Origin: Trematomus loennbergii
Lineage: Eukaryota > Chordata > Actinopteri > Perciformes > Nototheniidae
Assembly (NCBI GenBank): GCA_012861695.1
Contig: JAAOOA010000132.1
Location: 356,001-420,000, forward strand
Direction: 5' to 3'
DNA: 64,000 nucleotides
Shown here: one piece after another, positions 59,096-64,000 of the stretch
How the letters are laid out: each line of letters begins with the position of its first letter
Position numbering within the stretch: position 1 is the stretch's first letter
The notes under the pieces: model-generated
The model's input: the letters and a program-made list of their open reading frames with translations, nothing else
Told to the model about the DNA's origin: nothing
Database searches by the model: none
Position numbers and translations under genes: made by a program

Positions 59096-59832
59096 CGTAC
59101 AGTAGTAGTCATTAATACAAAATATAACATTTAAAATACTTAAAGTGTCTGTTTAAACGTGTTTGGCATCAACAGAGACATAATCAATTAATTTAAATAC
59201 ATTAAAGGGCTTTTGCAAAAGAAATGCTGTCCAAAAATCTAAAAACGTGTTTGACTTGATGGAAAGTATTTAGACTTTTTAGTCACATTTAACCAGCACA
59301 TAAAATGTCAAATTACTTTTAGTGTGTGTTAACTCGGTTGGTGTCCTCGTGTCCCCGTTAAAGCCTTCAGGGGGAAACAGGGCGCTACTGTGAGGCCGCT
59401 GAAGCACTCTCCCAATGAGATCCAACCATGAATAGACCTTTAAAAAGAGCCAGTTATGAGCTGATGGTTGAGTACTGAGCGTTTAACTTGGACCTGGAGA
59501 AAGCCTTTGGGGGTTGGGATGGGTGTGAAATATAGACACAGCATCCAGAAGCCAAGTGGCTTAATCCTGTATGGATATGGTAATGAGGAGGAGAGGAGTA
59601 GTCTATGTGCACTCTGCTATCCAGGATGGAGGCCTCTCTAGTGGGGCTTCTCCACGATGCATAAGAAGAGCTTTTGTTCCCAGAAGTAGTAAGCCAGAAA
59701 TACAGCTTTTGAACCGTGTGCATCGCAAGAAAAGAGACACACAGAGAGGCAGTTTGGGAGAGAGTGAATAAGTGAGTGGGCTCTGAAGGTGTCAAAAGCA
59801 GATTTAGAGCTGTGTGTGCACATGTATGTTTT

Positions 59833-59837
<5 letters not shown>
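59096..59837. other. Intergenic sequence, no gene seen
   Basis: No feature recognised. Confidence 0.3.
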
Positions 59838-59899
<62 letters not shown>

Positions 59900-59902
59900 G
59901 TT

Positions 59903-59933
<31 letters not shown>

Positions 59934-59969
59934 TGTGTGTGTGTGTGTGGTGTGTGTGTGTGTGTGTGT
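59838..59969 (+). repeat. (GT)n microsatellite with interruptions
   Basis: About 132 bp of GT with TTGTTT and GTGGT interruptions. Open frames across it on both strands are artefacts. Confidence 0.97.
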
Positions 59970-61059
59970 CACACAGTGGGCTGACATCAAGTACCTCTTT
60001 AAGCTCTCCTTCCATCTCCAAAAGGTGCTTCAATCTTTGTTTCATGGAGCCACATTCCCTCATTGTGCCGATGCCAATCAAGGCTGGGAAGCAAAAAAAA
60101 AGATCGGCCATCGATGAATGGAGCACGGTGCTTGAAGGAGGAAGTGGAAAATGCACCTCAACACCTGGTTGTTTATATAATCTGCAGTCAAAAAGGGACA
60201 AAAACACATTGGAAAGGGAAGGAGGGACGGGTGTTGGTGTCTCGTTATTTCAATGAAAGCCACATTCCTGAGGTGTATTTTGATATCAGTGATGTGGAGT
60301 CCAGTAACAAGACTTTTGCTGTTTCAATTAGTGTACTTCTGTACGTACATGTGGTATTTTGAGTACATAACAATGTGAAGTATGGTAAATGCACTCGAAC
60401 TCCACTCAACAACCGCCATCTAGCTACAAAACGAGGTTACGCTCTTGTAAACACAACTCAATACAAATCAAAATTATACATGTTTATTGTCGCTCTTTAA
60501 GTAACGTAACCACTCTACTGGTAATCAAAATAAACCACTGTTAATTTTATTGGGTTAATTGAGCAGTCTGTAACGATTAGCTGATTCGAACGCTGCTAGC
60601 TTGTTAGCTTGCTAGCTTGTTAGCTCATTGATCGTTACTTCACACAGTAGCTTTGAGCAAATTTGAGACAAAGTGTTCACTGTGTACGACAGGCGGTGTA
60701 CTAAGGGAAGGACCCAAATTGAGCATATGACTCAGACATTGAATGACTGGACTTTAACACCATGACTTGTAACTTCGATTCGTTAATACTTGAGACCTTC
60801 CCCCAAGACAAGAGACTAAGAAGGGTGTCATTCAACAAAATGTGTTACATCAACAATATGTGTTTGGTGGCGTGATCATTATTATTTAGAGTCATTGCGT
60901 GCCTATTGATTTGAACACGATCCGTGTATCCATCATTTCCTGGTCTTCTCCAATGAAAACGTTGTCATGTTGCCGTTGTTCAGCATGGAAACATTCATTA
61001 GCTAACAATGACATTATTGTTCTATTAATATAAAGGGAGGTCAGGTACTCTTTAAAACA
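59970..61059. other. Intergenic sequence, no gene seen
   Basis: A short GCTAGCTTGTTAGCTT repeat lies at about 60594-60625. No exon was recognised. Confidence 0.3.
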
Positions 61060-61705
61060 GCTGCTAGTTATGGGTACTTTTACTTAAAGTGGACCTATCA
61101 TGCTATATTTGAATAATATAGTGTAGGACCATACCTATATAAGGCATATTTATACTTTCAAAATACCAAACAGATCATGCATTTTAGCCATGCCTCATTT
61201 TGCTCAATTTGACATTTTTTAGCTCTGTTTTTGCAAGGGCTGATTCTGTGAGAACAGCACCACCTACAGGCCTGGCATATGTACTACAGCGTCTCCAGCG
61301 CTTTCGAACGGCAATGGCCGTGGCTGTCTCCTCCTGATTGGTGGAGTTGGCCCAATAGCCGTAGCGCCACCGTCCTGACGTCAGGACAGTGTTCAAATCT
61401 GGATCAGTTTTTATCAGATCCGTTGCAGCCCCTTTTTTAGAGATTTGGGTATGGAGGAAAATAGAGAGGGTTGTGTTTTCTGACACTTGGTGAGTTCCCT
61501 GGAACACCGGGACACATATTCATGTATAAAGACGTACAAAGTGCATTTTTGCATGATAGGTCCCCTTTAAGTACATTTCAAAGCCCTCTTTACTTTTACT
61601 TGAGTAAAGAAGTTTAGTCAGTACTTCTACTTTCACCAGAGTATTTTAAACACGAGTATCTGTACTTCTACTTGAGTAAAGGATGTGTACTTTTGCCATC
61701 TCTGT
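61060..61705 (+). mobile_element. AGTACTT-related element split by a TTAA element
   Basis: ATGGGTACTTTTACTTAA at the left, and TACTTCTACTTGAGTAAAGG with GTGTACTTTTGCCATCTCTG at the right, belong to a related hAT-like family with CAGAGATGGC-type ends. Confidence 0.55.
61088..61566 (+). mobile_element. TTAA-flanked element, short form copy 3
   Basis: It has the same ends as 35756-36244, flanked by TTAA (61084-61087 and 61567-61570), with only scattered differences from that copy. Confidence 0.9.
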
Positions 61706-62285
61706 TGAAATGATTGAACTCTTCCTGACCAAACGGAAATGTGGTAAAGAAACGTTCCCTCTCTGACAGCTTATCTTGTCAATAGAGATTAGAAATGGTG
61801 GCGCTAAAGGTCTGCTGGGTAATGCAAATCAGCCTCTGTGATCTCCTCTGGTGTTCCTCCTTCTTCCCAAACAACTAATCCACTTAAGTATCACAGGCCT
61901 CTCCGCTCTCTCTCCCCCCTCAACTCATTTTGGTAGATCTCAATTAGTTTTCTCCCCTCCCCCGTGCAATAAAACTCCCATTATAGTCATTAAAACATTG
62001 CTCATTTACGCTGGAGTTAATGAATGTCTTGTCAATACACTTTAATTACCTGTTAATTAGATTGTTATTGGACTATTTGAAGACCTCCTTTTTCCTGTTG
62101 AAGGCTCTATGGGGGGTGTTGATGAGTGAATAGGATTAGGATGCTAATGCTTCCTGCCACACCATGGTGGTCAGTTGTACCTCCTGTTAATGAAGGTGAT
62201 GTTTTCTGCTTGGTTAGTCTGGACACTAGGGAAACGGGAAAAAGACTTGCTCGATTTTATGAAACTTCGCCAAAAGAAGAACCTA
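61706..62285. other. Intergenic sequence, no gene seen
   Basis: No feature recognised. Confidence 0.3.
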
Positions 62286-62935
62286 TTACCTATTATTGCT
62301 ATTTTTAGGCATATTTATGGGTCTCAGATATATGAAAACATGTCTATGAAGTGTTTGCTCAAAATACAAACAGATCATGCATTTTAGACATCCCTCATAC
62401 CCCCTATTCCAGCCCTGTTTAGAGAAACGCGGATTTTGGGTCCTTAGCTTGAAAAAAGAAAAAGAGGAGGCGGAGCTAATGCCTGATCAGAATTCTACCG
62501 GAGATAAAGTTAAATTCTGTTGTGATACTGTAAAACGTCATCCTGTTCTAAACCACATCAAGGATTATTTCTGAAAACAGTATGGAGCTCAAATGCTTTT
62601 TCTGTTGCGGGTTTATCACAAGGTGAGTTCCTTTTTAATTTCCTACCAGTACAGGTTAGCTCTGAGTGTTAGCGGCTTGCTAATGTAAACAAAGACGAGA
62701 TTACGTCCAAAACACGTCAGGCATTGTTTCTGATAGCAACTTTCTGTGGGTCCACCATCCGAAATTACGTAATATCGGCAGCAAATCTGTATCAGCTCCG
62801 TTGTTCCCCCATTTTAAAAGATGTGGGTACAGGAAAAGAGAAAGGGTTTTATTTTCTGACGCTGCGTGAGTTCCCCGACACACGGGGACACAGGGAACAT
62901 AGTGCATTTTGCATGATAGGTCCCTTTAAAGGTCT
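62286..62935 (+). mobile_element. TTAA element, long form copy 3 (left end decayed)
   Basis: The right end, complement of AAGGGACCTATCATGC, is followed by TTAA at 62936-62939. The interior matches 54301-54963. The left terminus is not preserved. Confidence 0.75.
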
Positions 62936-62939
62936 CCTA

Positions 62940-63335
62940 TTATACTGTTCTTCATCAATATACTACAGGTCTCAGATATATACAGAACCTGTCTCTCTGA
63001 TTGGCTGAAACACCAAACAGATCATTGCAGCATTCCCATAACCCCCTCTGTTTCAGCCCTGTTTCCAAAGTGCTGATTCTCTGTCTGTTACTTTAGATGA
63101 AAATAAGGAGCCCCTCCCACGCCCCTCTGAGAGAGATTTGGTTACAAAGAACTCAATGGTGCTCGAGGAGGAGATTCAGGTGATAAGGTGGGGGGGGGGT
63201 ACCTTGGTTGGTGATTGGCTAATGGTTACACAAGACAAAACATCGTTATGACATCATAAAGTGGCCGAAATCTGATCAGCTCATTTTCAGACAGGTTTTT
63301 ATAGAAATGGATCAGGAGAAAAAGAGAGAGAATCT
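62940..63335 (+). mobile_element. TTAA MITE, second type, right end lost
   Basis: It starts AGGTCTCCTATTATACTG directly after the TTAA that ends the previous element. It matches 50541-50777 and then extends further (GTGATTGGCTAATGGTTACA). It stops where the AGTACTT-family sequence begins. Confidence 0.7.
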
Positions 63336-63339
63336 TTGT

Positions 63340-63810
63340 TCCATTTTCTGCTACTTTGTACTTCTACTTCTCTACAGTTCAGAGGTAAATGGTGTACTTT
63401 TACTCCACTACATGTATTTAATACCTTTAGTTACTTTACAGTTGGAATAATGATGTGAAATATAATCAAGTGTTAAATCAGACTTTAGAAGATAGAATGG
63501 GAGGGATGAAACCCTCTTTAATGGTCACACATGCAGAGCACACGGCACACACAGTGACATTTGTTCTCTGCTTTTAACCCATCCTTGTACAAGAGTCTAG
63601 CACTAGGAGCAGTGGGCAGCTATTGTACAGCGCCCGGGGAGCAATGGGAGTGAGGGGGAAGGGGGATGTCCGGTGCCTTGCTCAAGGGCAGCACGGCAGG
63701 TGAGGAACATTTTGAATGTAGGACTTTCACTTGTAACTGAGTATTCCTACACTCTGGTACTTCTACTTTTACTCAAGTACAAGATCTGAGTACTTCTTCC
63801 ACCTCTGTTT
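63340..63810 (+). mobile_element. AGTACTT-family element, 3' end with single 33-bp unit
   Basis: The body (CAGTTCAGAGGTAAATGGTG) and 3' end (GAGTACTTCTTCCACCTCTG) are present. Here the 33-bp unit occurs once (about 63759-63791), which gives the pre-amplification state of the arrays at 16 and 26 kb. A dispersed repeat is inserted at 63486-63700. Confidence 0.8.
63486..63700. mobile_element. SINE/LINE-tail-like insertion
   Basis: It contains CTCTGCTTTTAACCCATCCT, GAGCAGTGGGCAGCTATTGT and CGCCCGGGGAGCAATGGGAG, phrases common in a fish dispersed repeat. The flanks, CAGACTTTAG and GAGGAACATTTTGAATG, are contiguous family sequence elsewhere. Confidence 0.6.
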
Positions 63811-64000
63811 GTGAGTTTAAGCCTTTTCACTTGACCGCTTGCTATTTCCATTTCCTGGCAGCTGTCAGCACATCATCCAATCAGAGGTTAGAGAGCCAAC
63901 CTCAGCGTGTCGCATGATCATCAGTGACGCCCTGACTTACTTAGTTTTCCGAGGAATACTCTCTCCACTAACAGGGAGACAATGGCAGCTGGAGGGATTC
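63811..64000. other. Intergenic sequence, no gene seen
   Basis: No feature recognised before the window ends. Confidence 0.3.

Overview
This window looks like teleost fish genomic DNA, most likely from a spiny-rayed (percomorph) species. Coding sequence is split by introns, microsatellites are long, and most of the window is DNA transposons, short TTAA-flanked elements, LINE 3' ends and transposon-borne tandem arrays. Nothing bacterial is present: I see no operons, rRNA, functional tRNA or CRISPR array. The species call is an inference from repeat content and cannot be settled here.

Only one host gene is firmly supported. It is the 5' end of a ubiquitin-specific protease of the USP43/USP31 type (best fit USP43) on the minus strand. 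Exon 1 lies at 13938-14276 and exon 2, with the catalytic Cys box, at 12958-13206. The 731-bp intron 1 carries a perfect 18-bp-arm hairpin about 40 bp past the donor. No later exon is recognisable down to position 1, so 1-12957 is read as a repeat-filled intron 2. The 5' flank has a CT repeat and a 404-bp tandem duplication.

Region by region. 1-12.9 kb (intron 2): two copies of a transposon family, called family A here, that carries 72-bp tandem units; an 889-bp inverted-repeat element inserted in one unit; a 34-bp GATA-rich satellite split by an hAT element; two more hATs; LINE tails. 14.6-17.1 kb: the duplicated flank and an hAT-like element (AGTACTT family) carrying about 37 copies of a 33-bp unit. 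17-31.5 kb: AT-rich spacer, a LINE reverse-transcriptase remnant, a third 72-bp array, an inverted second 33-bp array, a 14-bp array inside another inverted-repeat element, and two homologous exon-like modules (61 and 58 nt). 31.5-40 kb: a GT repeat, a perfect 72-bp palindrome, a TTAA element and hAT remnants with zinc-finger pieces. 40-50 kb: further family A copies and a composite in which two elements with TIR GAGTGGCGAA (family X) carry three copies of a promoter-like STAF/ZNF143 site followed by a broken THAP-domain exon, in a large imperfect palindrome. 50-64 kb: nested TTAA elements, two hATs with exact 8-bp target duplications, a ~445-bp tandem repeat, and more AGTACTT and TTAA copies.

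The recurring theme is that tandem arrays (72, 33 and 14 bp) begin inside or near the termini of DNA transposons, and some units carry recognisable transcription-factor motifs. Insertion order can often be read directly because target-site duplications are intact and empty sites survive in paralogous copies.
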